From Pascua guehoae (lineage: Eukaryota; Basidiomycota; Tremellomycetes; Trichosporonales; Trichosporonaceae), in the NCBI GenBank assembly GCA_001600415.1, contig BCJX01000012.1, positions 1,153,239 to 1,217,238 on the forward strand: a stretch of 64,000 nucleotides of DNA. The letters run 5' to 3'. The position numbers and the translations under genes were made by a program. The notes under the pieces are model-generated. The model was given only the letters and a program-made list of their open reading frames with translations, had not been told where the DNA came from and searched no databases. Shown one piece after another: positions 36,438 through 45,185 of this stretch. Each line of letters opens with the position of its first letter. Within the stretch, counting starts at the first letter, position 1.

Positions 36438-38093
36438 GCATGCAGGACACTCTCCTTGCTTTGGAAGTCCAGTGGAGCGTCATTGGGCTCGAATGAGGGC
36501 GAGACAGGGGTCTAGTGTTGGGAATGGGGGCGGATAGACGGTAGCACCGTCCATCGCCCGACATCTGACACAGATGGCATGCAGCGGCAGTGCCTTTGAC
36601 GACGGATTGAGGTGGGGGGATTAACTCGCGCTTCATGCAGCAGCAGCACGACATCGGGCTGGGTGAGAGTTGACCTGTACGACTCTGTGGACGGGCCACA
36701 AGCCAGACCGTTCCTTGATTGACAAGATTGGAGCGAGACAGAGCAAGATCATTTCGACTATCTCGGAACTGGCTCCGGTGTGGTTCTTCGTGACGTCGCA
36801 TGTGTGTTGGTTTGAGACGTGGTTCAGGACGCTGCATGTGGTGGAGAGTTGCGCTCGGCTCGTGGCATCGACCATTATGCCATGGCGTCGCATAATCTGC
36901 GGTATTTTCGCATACCGGAATATCGTTTTGAGTCTTTGAGGGGGTACTCCTGAACCAGATCACGCTCACAGTCAGAATGTTCGTCATTGAAATGTATGTA
37001 CTCAAAGAACCGCACGTGCAGATGATGCATTGCAAGAAACACGCTCAATCCAGTCGTGCACGACAAGTAATGATTAGCAAGGACAGTGGCAGGATGGGCC
37101 GGCACACTCAGAGCACTACCCGGCCGTGTGCCCCTTAGACGGGGTAGTGACTCCACATCCTATCGAAACGTACACTCCCAAGGGGCGGGCTTGACGAAGC
37201 GCGCGTTCAGATGTTAGCAGCTGGTCCCAAACATGCAGCGCGGTGCACGGAGACAAGCGACGTGACGGAGCAAAGAGTATTCATAATTAATGCCACTTCG
37301 ACGCGTCAAGCATATCACTCCCAGTGGGACGCATCCATGTGAATAATAAATAGACAGACATAGGAGTAGAGCAGATGAGATTATGCACTCGAGCAGATAC
37401 CCTGCCTCAAGAAAGGTATCGAGAGGTGCCCCGCGGCCGTCGACAGGTTAGTGTCCGCGACGCAGGGGGCAGTTTCCACTGGCCATCTTGGCCGGTTGGT
37501 TGGAATACCATAGCCCTTGAGGGCGGTTGCACCCACGGACGACCCCCTCCACTATAAACAGCCCATGTTGGCGATCAGTGGTGGTCAGTCGCGCTCGATA
37601 GATGAGTAGAGACAGGGCGGGAGGAGTGCGGCATGAGGACCAAAGAGGCTGGGCCGTGACACATCGTGTGGCCTGATCCGGCAATGCCGCTGTCTGGGCG
37701 TCGATCAGAACACCATAGGAGACTGTTCCCTACCCCCGACGGCACACACACACGCATACACACGCACACATACAGACACAGACACATACACGTACAAGCA
37801 GGCTGCTAGCGCCCAGTGCGGATCGTGTGCATGGTGGCGAAGTAGCAGGGTGGCACGTTGGCAAGGGGGCACTCTGGCGCAACGAGCCACCACCCTACCT
37901 ACCCTCCGTGTCTCTACTGGGTTTCACCATAACAAGGCCCACTCTGACAAAGCAGAACCCTGGACCGATGCATACAATCTGAAGGACCCGGGCCATGCAC
38001 ACGAAATCCATACGGGATGCCTGCGTACTTCTTACCACATCCCACGACTTGTCTCATTCTCATGCATCCCCAACTCCAGGAGCTGATACCTGC
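36438..38093. other. Gene-poor interval between tRNA-Glu and U6
   Basis: About 1.65 kb. A CACA-type simple repeat lies at 37741-37796. Open frames on both strands overlap each other without recognisable domains. Nothing is called. Confidence 0.5.
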
Positions 38094-38155
38094 AAAAAAT
38101 ATTTCTGCCGAAGCAGACCTCTCTGTCTCGAGTTTGTCATCCTTATGCAGGGGCA

Positions 38156-38186
<31 letters not shown>

Positions 38187-38216
38187 GTCTTGTGCCCGGG
38201 GTTGCCCCCGGGCGAA
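38094..38216 (-). ncRNA. U6: U6 spliceosomal snRNA
   Basis: Read on the minus strand, the invariant core is plain: AAAATTGGAACGATACAGAG, then AAGATTAGCATTGCCCCTGC and AAGGATGACAAAC. It contains the ACAGAGA box that binds the 5' splice site and the AGC triad of the catalytic centre. The 5' end forms a GC-rich hairpin, GCCCGGGGGC-AA-CCCCGGGC form, longer than the usual 5' stem. A second hairpin, TCTGC-TTCG-GCAGA, lies near the 3' end, followed by a T6 terminator. The 5' end is placed to within a few bases. Its Sm-like partner Lsm2 is encoded in the same window. Confidence 0.92.
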
Positions 38217-38397
38217 AGTAAGGGGGGGCGGGACATAGAGACTAGGTCGAATTGGCGTATTTAGGAAATATCAAGTCTGGCGATATCGCCGATTATGTGG
38301 CGCAGCCTCCGGTGGTGGAGGTGGAAGCCCGTTTGGCAGGCTCGCAGGCGATTGTTTGAGGACGGCTCAAATAGGGATAGGCGGGGAGAGCGGTATG

Positions 38398-38500
38398 GCT
38401 CTCGTGGTGTAGTGGTTATCATACTCTCTTAGGGTTCTGTTTAGTCCTAAGCTAGTCTTCCTGATTGGGAGTGGCCCCCGGTTCGAATCCGGGCGAGGGC
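38398..38500 (+). tRNA. tRNA-Pro(AGG) with a 31-base intron
   Basis: Acceptor stem GCTCTCG pairs with CGAGGGC; T8-G9 follow; the three-pair D stem GTG/CAT is like other fungal tRNAs with a TAGTGGTTAT loop. The anticodon stem CTCTC/GGGAG encloses TTAGGG...T, anticodon AGG, exactly the loop of eukaryotic tRNA-Pro. The T arm is CCCGG-TTCGAAT-CCGGG. The intron after position 37 contains CCTAA, complementary to the TTAGG of the loop. A T5 terminator follows at 38504-38508. Confidence 0.9.
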
Positions 38501-38667
38501 CTGTTTTTGGCTCTCCTGGCCTCCTCGATGCTCATCCGACGTGCATGGGTCTTGTTTTTGCCTTCCTGGCGGTGAGGGAGGCCAACGACGGACGTGTGGG
38601 GTCGAGGAGAGAAGTGACCGCTCCGGTGGTGGCAGTGCCACACGGCCTGTGACACCCTCTTTTGGCA

Positions 38668-38707
38668 CCATCGCCGGTTCGAATCTGGGCGGGAACCTAT
38701 TTTACAA
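38668..38707 (+). pseudogene. 3' fragment of a tRNA-Pro gene
   Basis: The stretch with CCGGTTCGAATCTGGGCGGG and ACCTATTTTA closely follows the T arm, acceptor 3' side and terminator of the intact tRNA-Pro 180 bases upstream, with several changes. No matching 5' half is present, so it is read as a partial duplicate that no longer folds. Confidence 0.55.
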
Positions 38708-39334
38708 GGGAGCCAGGGTGCGGGCAGTCATTTTATGTTGTTGCAAGGTCGTTGCAAGCGAGTGCCGGTTTAACAAAACATTTAGAAGAAGCGTGGTATG
38801 ACAATGTGGCACTGCTCGGTGGTGGAGGGGGGTGCCAATTGGCCCACGATAGCACCTTCCTTTCACAATGAACGACAAGCCGATGCGCTTCTGGAGCTCG
38901 ACCTGCGCTAGCCCCTATCCGGGCGGGCACGACCAGTACCAGGAGGTGGACCTCAAACATTTCGGACATTTGTAGCGTGGCAGCTCAGCCCCTGATAAAC
39001 CCGACGTCCAGTTGTCCAGGTGAGAGAAGCGCGGCGGCAATAGTGTCGAGGGATCCGACTCATAGATTATGCCAGCGAGAGGACGTATAGATTGGCGCTG
39101 AAGCGATGCCCGTAATGTGGCGATGTCAAGGTCCTAGACGTTGTACGGCTACTTTGACATGTATCAGCTACGCGTAGTCGCTATGCCCCATTCGTCACTT
39201 AAAGGGCCGTACTCTCTCTCGCTCCAAGTGCCGGCTTCTGTCCCTGTTTTGGTGTCATTTCAGACCGTACACGTAGTGAAGAGCTGGGTAGATAAGGCGG
39301 CCATACGGATCATCAGTCCCAACAGTCACCACAA
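38708..39334. other. Intergenic, no gene recognised
   Basis: About 630 bases with only a 35-codon frame starting at 38868, which is too short and isolated to call. The following sequence begins a segmental duplication unit. Confidence 0.4.
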
Positions 39335-39531
39335 TTGAAATTCATTCTCTTTTGACCACTACAGCGTACTTTCCCTACCAAACTACACTTTCTTTATCCT
39401 CTGCACTTCTTTCAGACCCTTATTCCGTTCCGTCCCATTGCCAGCTTCTACTTCGGGTCGTGATGAAAGAGACCTGTCGTGTGCGGGCGTACGGCGCGGC
39501 GCTTTGGGACGTATGTTGAGCGCTCGACGGC

Positions 39532-40113
39532 TCACACTTCGAGCTGCTTTCCCCCCTTGCCGTTGACGATGGGTACAGGAGGCCTCGTCGGGGACTTGGG
39601 GCCCGGCGCGGGCGGCTGCTGGGGAGCGGGCGGCTTGGCGGGGGGGTTTGGCCCCGGATTGTTCATGTTGTTGAGGGCCTTGTCGAGGGCGTCCTTGCCC
39701 CATTTGACGGCATCGGCGCCGCTGTTGAATGCATCCACAGCCGTAGCCTTGACTGTCGGCCAATTCTTCACAACAATGCCCTTGAGGTCCTCGAGGATCC
39801 AAACAATGATGCCCTCAATGAGCATCGGCCTCCAGTTTACCCTTGATGGGTCGGGGTTGAAGGGCGGTAGGACTGTCGGCTTCTTTCCCCCGCTACCACC
39901 CCCACCACCCGAACTCCCACCACCTGGAGGTGCGCCACCACCACCGGATCTGAATCCGAATCCGCCAAAGCTGCTGCCACCGCCGCCACTCCCCTCCTTT
40001 GGGGCTGTCACTTTAATGGTAGGGAAGTCGACGGCCTCGAGGGGGTCCGGCAGCGGGGTGGCAGTGCCCATCTGGGCGAGGACAGCGGTGAGTACGACGA
40101 TTTGGAAGCGCAT
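39532..40113 (-). CDS. Secreted Gly/Pro-rich protein, duplicated family, copy 1
   Basis: Single-exon frame of 193 residues. The first 20 residues (MRFQIVVLTAVLAQMGTATP) are a signal peptide. Next come FPTIKVTAPKEG, a Gly/Ser-rich spacer (45-75), and PTVLPPFNPDPSRVNWRP, which begins an ordered, partly amphipathic region (LIEGIIVWILEDLKGIVV, then VDAFNSGADAVKWGKDALDK, about 95-150). The C-terminus is Pro-rich. No cysteines are seen after the signal, so it is not a typical disulfide-rich effector. The neighbour at 41193-41858 is a tandem paralogue. A cell-wall or surface role is plausible from composition only. TATATA at about 40270 may be its promoter element. Confidence 0.72.
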   Translation of the reverse strand: MRFQIVVLTAVLAQMGTATPLPDPLEAVDFPTIKVTAPKEGSGGGGSSFGGFGFRSGGGGAPPGGGSSGGGGGSGGKKPTVLPPFNPDPSRVNWRPMLIEGIIVWILEDLKGIVVKNWPTVKATAVDAFNSGADAVKWGKDALDKALNNMNNPGPNPPAKPPAPQQPPAPGPKSPTRPPVPIVNGKGGKQLEV

Positions 40114-41192
40114 CGTAGTGTGCTGTGTTGAGGTCGGGAGTTGAAAAAGAAGAACAAGTGGTAGTTGACCCGAAAAGGACGTTGGGTGATGGTTGAGAGT
40201 CGACTGCCTGTTGCTGAACGGGGGTCGTTGACTTGTCGTGCTTCTTAAAATTCTCAGCCGGGTGAGGGTTTATATACCTTGAATTCTCCTCACCTACTCT
40301 CTTCCTTACTGCTTCTGTGGGGTTGCTTCGCAAAATGGTCCCCACACCAGTTTGCGGCCGCGGAGGCGGTTAGGTGCGCGGTAACCCGTGGCGGAACTAC
40401 CTTGCGCAGCATCCTTTCGAGAGTTCGCACTCTATATTACCGTTCCGTCTTTTACGCCTCACAACACTACCACTAGGGTGCCCGTTGATATCACCCGCAC
40501 ACTCAACCAAGTTACCCGCCGCCTCGGGACTGTCATCCGCTGCGCAGAAGGTTTTCATGAAACAAAGTAACCTACCCCTCGCTCAGTAGTTGGGGCCGCA
40601 TCTATGACATCAAGTCAGAACAGAATAAGGCCTCGGATGCTTACCGGTTCCTTGAGATAACGATTCATTCTAGCGATCCTGACGTACAGGGCGGTTTCCC
40701 TTGCCGGGGGTAGCCGACTTGCCACTACTCGCTTGTCCCGTACGCGTCCGCCTTCCGCACCGGTGTGCCTAACTCGGCGCCGAAGCCACGCCTCGTCACG
40801 CGCGTCATGGATCCTGTGAGGGAGACGACATATGGGTAGCCGGATGAAGCTAAGGTTGAAATGTGGCGGATTCGAAGGTGCCAGATGCGATGCCACTCAG
40901 ACGCAGTTACTCTAGTTGGAGAGACGTTTTGCTCGACTCGCCGTAAAGTAAAAGGCACACCATAGCGAGACCATTGTCGAGTCCTGCCCCTCACATGCAC
41001 TGCGCGTTGCCCATTAATCTTAACATAGAAATTCATTCTCTTCTCGAGTACTGTAGTACCACGGTTTACGCGTCAAGCGAATGTCTTCTTTCTCCTGAGC
41101 ACTCCATTTTACTTTATATGCCTCGTCCGTCTTTGCTTCTTCTCGTGGCGAAAACGATCGCGCTGCGGGACATATTCGGTGTACTTGTCGTC

Positions 41193-41858
41193 TCACTCCA
41201 CCTGCTGCTTTTCGTTCTTTGGCCTGCCCGGTCTGTTGGGTGGTGGGGCTGGGGGCTTGGGTGCCGGAGGTTGGGGTGCCGGAGGTTGGGGTGCCGGGGC
41301 GGTCGGGGCGGGCGGCGGAGGAGGGGGCGGTGCAGCAGTGGTGGTGGGAGCGCCTTTCTCGTCGAACCACTCGTCCTTGATCTCGTGGTAAATGGAGATC
41401 ACCTCCTCCTCGGCAATAGTCACGACTACCCAGCAGAGCACCTTTGCTTTCAAGCTCGGAGTACTACCTTGAAAAACCTCCAGTTGAACCATTTGGGGAA
41501 CTTCGAAGGCTTGGGAGGCGGTTTCGAGTCGGGGGGTTCGGCCTTCACGGTCGGAAGAACGGGGGGACCACCACCGCCTCCACCTCCGGCAGGGGGCGGG
41601 GGTTCGGCTTTTACGGTCGGGAGGTTGGGGATGCCACCCCCGCCCCCACCGGCGCCTCCAGCCAGGGGAGGAGGAACCGCCTGTACCGTCGGGAGGTTGG
41701 AGGTTGGGAATGCCACCTTGTCCGCCTCCCCCACCTCCGCCTCCACCAGGAGCTTCGGCTACCACAGTCGGGAACTCTTCGGTGTAATTATTGGCCTTCC
41801 CTGCTGAAGCGCCCAGGGCTGCCAAGGCCACGACGAGTGCGAGGACGTTAAAGCGCAT
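41193..41858 (-). CDS. Secreted Gly/Pro-rich protein, copy 2, with an internal frame disturbance
   Basis: Paralogue of the protein at 39532-40113. The frame stays open for 221 codons, beginning with a signal peptide (MRFNVLALVVALAALGASAG), then FPTVVAEAPGG and a Gly run. After IPNL the frame that continues the PTVxAEPP/Gly repeat (LPTVKAEPPPPAGGG twice, then WFNWRFFK) is a different one, because of a 7-base tandem duplication (GGAGGTT twice at 41692-41705). The original frame becomes sensible again from about 41450 downward (VLCWVVVTIAEEEV, EIKDEWFDEKG, then a Pro-rich tail). The second change equals 26 bases, too short for a normal intron. Either the gene makes a protein with an Arg/Trp-rich middle or it is decaying. 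Confidence 0.6.
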   Translation of the reverse strand: MRFNVLALVVALAALGASAGKANNYTEEFPTVVAEAPGGGGGGGGGQGGIPNLQPPDGTGGSSSPGWRRRWGRGWHPQPPDRKSRTPAPCRRWRRWWSPRSSDREGRTPRLETASQAFEVPQMVQLEVFQGSTPSLKAKVLCWVVVTIAEEEVISIYHEIKDEWFDEKGAPTTTAAPPPPPPPAPTAPAPQPPAPQPPAPKPPAPPPNRPGRPKNEKQQVE

Positions 41859-43785
41859 TGTAGTGCGTGGTTTGGGGGTTTGATAAGAGTTCTGAGTCGA
41901 CAGCGAGACCGATGAGGACGAGGGGTGGTCGTCGGTGGATGGTTATTCATTTTATGAATGATGCGAGGCTTTATAAACCTTCCCAGTCCATTCTTCCCAA
42001 CCTCTCTTGGAACGGAGTTGAAGACCTTGCCCTACCATTTCCTCTGTTGTGGCCCAAGGCAAGACCACTCGCCTGTCTGTCTTATTCACCCGCGCACCGA
42101 AGAGTACGTTACTCACGTACCGGGGAGTTGATCCGCTGCGCAGAAGGTTTGCACGAAACAGAGCAACTCCTCCCTCTCTATAAGGTTCGCCACATTGATG
42201 ACGCTTGGCGAAACAAGGCCACGGATGCAAACCGGGTTCCTTGTTGTGGCGAATTATGACTGCCATGACGTGAGGGCGGTTTGCCAAGCCCGTAGTTACA
42301 GCGGATCTACATCTTGGGCGTCTTTCCGTGAGGCAAGCAACATGTTCTGCTGTGTCTCCATAACGCGCCTCAGAACCTCATCGACATGAGAGCACGTCAA
42401 CGTTGCCGCGTTCTTGGCTGCAACCGCAATCCGCTCCCGCTAGCGTTCCGTCATTGCCAGAGTTCACAGATCCAGTTCAAGCCGGCACAAGCTTATTTAA
42501 AGTTGAGTTTGGTGCCGCCGGCTCCGCATCGGCCACCACCTCACCCGGAATACGGCACAGTGTGGCGTCCACAGTGCAAGCCTGGAGGTAGGCACTGGAC
42601 GGGACTGGTGGGTTTCTCATCCGCCATTAAGTCCGTTCCGCTACCAAGAGCTTGATCGTAACTGGCGGATGATGGCGCATCCGCACCTCCGGTATCACAT
42701 GCATTCACATCTGGGGTACCATTTTATTTGCAGTAGTGGGCTCGAGTGTTGAACAACCGAGCAATGATGAGGATCTTGGAGTGAACCCAGCGCTGTACGG
42801 GCGATGGAAAACGCAACAGATGATGACGTCGAGGAGGGCCTTGGTCATCGAGCGGGAGAGACTGGTTCACATGATTTGAGAACCCGAACGAATGTCTACT
42901 CTACAGGTGCCTCTCCCCCCTCTACTGGATATCAAACTCGCAGCAAGAGGGTCGCCTGCAAGTGTGTGCGTCGAGACGAGTTGAGACATCTGCTCTAACA
43001 AGATTTGCAAGTGTGACAAAGATTACCAACTCATTCTTTTGCCACACGTAAGTTGTGTTCTCCACCCCGCTTGCGAAGGAGGGTGTGCCCGGCTAGCGAC
43101 TCCTTGGGCAGGGGCATACTGCAGATGCGATCAACAGATACCAGCGGGTAGAGAATCCTTGCTGATGTGATCAACGAACAACGACCATCCCGGTCCTCCA
43201 GCTGACGCAAGATTTCGTGACTGTAATATTTTATACTTCTTCTCCAACACAAGCAACGCTGTCACCGTCAGAGCGGAAACAGTAAGTAGATGCCGTGCCG
43301 TTGTCCGAGCAGCACTGCCGACCAGTTCGTTCACTTTCTTGATAAACATCCACCAATTCCCTTGTCCTCTCATTCTTTCACACTTTCATTTTCTCATTCT
43401 CTCATAATTTTATCCCGTACGTCCAGTAGGCGTCACCCCATCGACACTTCAGGTAGTGGACCTCTGCCTCTGTGCTAATACGACCAGGTCCACTGCGACA
43501 AAGACAGCAATCACTATTGCCATCTCGACTTTGGCCGGCTGGCTACCGTCGGCCCGCGTTGCTACACCGGCCGTCTAGCTCGGCAGCTCTGGCGAACACG
43601 ATGCCAGTCCCAGCGAGGCCCCTAGTGTGGCCAGCCGGCCAATTGAGCGTATGTCCCTCGGAAATGTCGCACCTGCTCACTTTCCAGAAGAGCCGCAATG
43701 TCCAGTTTGCCTGTGGACCGCTGGCGCAGTGGGCTACCGTGGGGCATGCCGCTCCCCGCGCGGGGTAAGCGGCCCGGGAATGGGA

Positions 43786-43882
43786 TAAGAAGCGATGCTT
43801 GAGAGGGAAGCGAAGTTTGAGAGATAAGAAGCGATGCTTGAGGTGAAGCGGAGCTTGAGAGATAAGAAGCGATGCTTGAGAG
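43786..43882. repeat. Imperfect tandem repeat (about four copies of a 20-30 base unit)
   Basis: Repeated GATAAGAAGCGATGCTTGAG blocks separated by AGGGAAGCGAAGTTTGAGA-like spacers. Confidence 0.8.
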
Positions 43883-44448
43883 CCGCGATGCGTAAGAGAG
43901 GGGGGTATGCTTCGGGGATAAGAATGGGCGTATGGCATTGTGGTATGTAGTGCCAATATATGAACCAGCTGCGCCCCAAGCTTGACACAGTCGCAATAAC
44001 GACGAGTATTACAGGCCTGTCATGTCTGAACTCACCACAGGTCACCACTTCTCCAGGACCATCGGCGAAGGAACTTGGACACAGCCCTGGTCCCTTGTTG
44101 CTGATATCATGCTAAAAGGGTAATCGCAGTTAGTTATGGCCCATCATGATGAGGAGAACTGGACAGGTGGGAATCTGGGAAGTGTTGCGGTGGGTGATAG
44201 AGCTATGCATAGAATGAGTACGCTTGAGGGTATTGCGTTGAGGGCGCGGGGCGGCTGGAGCGTACGTGCGACGGCGCTTGCGCGCGCGAGGCTGGAGTCC
44301 CTGGCCCTACAACAGCAAGTGCCACAAATGCCTCATTCCCCTTTGAGTGCCTATCTGCAGCATGTACAAGTGGAATATCGACAGCGTACTTGCCTCCTGT
44401 ACGTCTTTGACGCTCGCAGAAAACAATTACAAGCGTGCACCAATATCC

Positions 44449-44568
44449 CTGCCGACACCGGCGTCTCTGTGTCGAGTATCTCATCAATCCAAGTTTGTTC
44501 CGTCCCGAGTTTGTCATCCTTATATTCAATTATGTGGTTCTGGGGCTCTGTCGTTCCAATATTTTGTC
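44449..44568 (-). pseudogene. U6 snRNA relic
   Basis: On the minus strand it matches the intact U6 gene at both ends: GACAAAATATTGGAACGACAG (one base added, two lost), AAGGATGACAAACTCGGGAC, and further on CTCGACACAGAGACGCCGGT with GGCAGGGATATTGG. The middle is rebuilt: the AGATTAGCATTGCCCC catalytic region is replaced by unrelated bases and about 32 bases are inserted near the 3' part. The AGC triad and T terminator are lost, so it should be non-functional. Confidence 0.65.
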
Positions 44569-45185
44569 AATGATGCCAAGTTAACAAAGGTACAATTATC
44601 TATGTATGGGTCCTCTTCTGTCTCGTGAAGTTGACTGTCCAGCGGCCTCGCCAACGCCACCGCCGCCGCCGTCTAAGCACATGCTGCGCCCCGACCTCAT
44701 TGCTGGCAACAGCTCCAGCGAGTTTGACGACGAGTTTGTTACTCTGAACATTTTACAGTTTCGTAGTAAACCATCCCCCCCGCAGCCTTATAGTGATAAT
44801 GCATCGTTGCTGCAAATGGCACTCGGTTCGAAGGAATATTGCAATAAAGAGACAGATGCCATGGTAACCCACACATGCACAATGTACTGTACAGAGACGC
44901 CATAGCCAAGCAATGCAATTGGATGCAGGCATTATGACATGGACAGCATTCCAACGTGTTTGATGTTCACACAAAAGTACGCAATGCATGGAACTGTGTC
45001 TTCTCCCCATGTTGAACAAGGTACCACTCTACTATGAGACAAACAACTCGGCTCTTCTCCTCTTCTATGGAATCCGTCTCTCGTCAACGGCCTGTCGTGT
45101 GCCCTCGTGATCGAACAGGGCTCTTGAATGCATTCGGCTATGTCCTCGTGAATCGTGTGGGTCGTCTCAGTCTTGCAGTTCGAGT

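Larger units (their letters stand above)
39335..42300. repeat. Tandem segmental duplication of about 1.7 kb, two diverged copies
   Basis: Copy 1 spans about 39335-40750 and copy 2 about 41025-42300. Landmarks repeat in the same order: GAAATTCATTCTCTT at 39339 and 41030 (downstream side), paralogous minus-strand genes at 39532-40113 and 41193-41858, a shared CGCATNGTAGTG start region, and TCCGCTGCGCAGAAGGTT at about 40536 and 42131, followed by further diverged matches such as GGATGC..ACCGG.TTCCTTG. Boundaries are approximate because the flanks have drifted. Confidence 0.8.
42301..45185. other. Gene-poor interval with repeats and a U6 relic
   Basis: About 2.9 kb. A short tandem repeat built on GATAAGAAGCGATGCTTGAG lies at 43786-43882. 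On the minus strand 43252-43031 gives a somewhat protein-like end (containing LEDRDGRCSLITSARILY), but no complete gene could be built. A U6-like relic lies at 44449-44568. Nothing else is supported. Confidence 0.45.

Noticed and set aside
36875..37156. Minus-strand 93-codon frame between tRNA-Glu and U6
   Set aside because: No domain, overlaps other open frames on both strands, and sits in an area with no splice pattern.
38397..38501. Reading the Pro tRNA as tRNA-Leu(UAG) or tRNA-Lys(CUU)
   Set aside because: Shifting the acceptor stem by one base makes all stems, T8 and a five-base variable loop fit, with the loop TTAGGG...T of tRNA-Pro.
38868..38975. 35-codon frame containing PYPGGHDQYQEVDLKHFGH
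   Set aside because: Too short and isolated; no matching flanking exon.
43031..43373. Possible small two-exon minus-strand gene
   Set aside because: Pieces look protein-like (a hydrophobic LLTVSALTVTALLVL and an end with LRKRGGEHNLRVAKE) but lie in different frames with no convincing intron between them.
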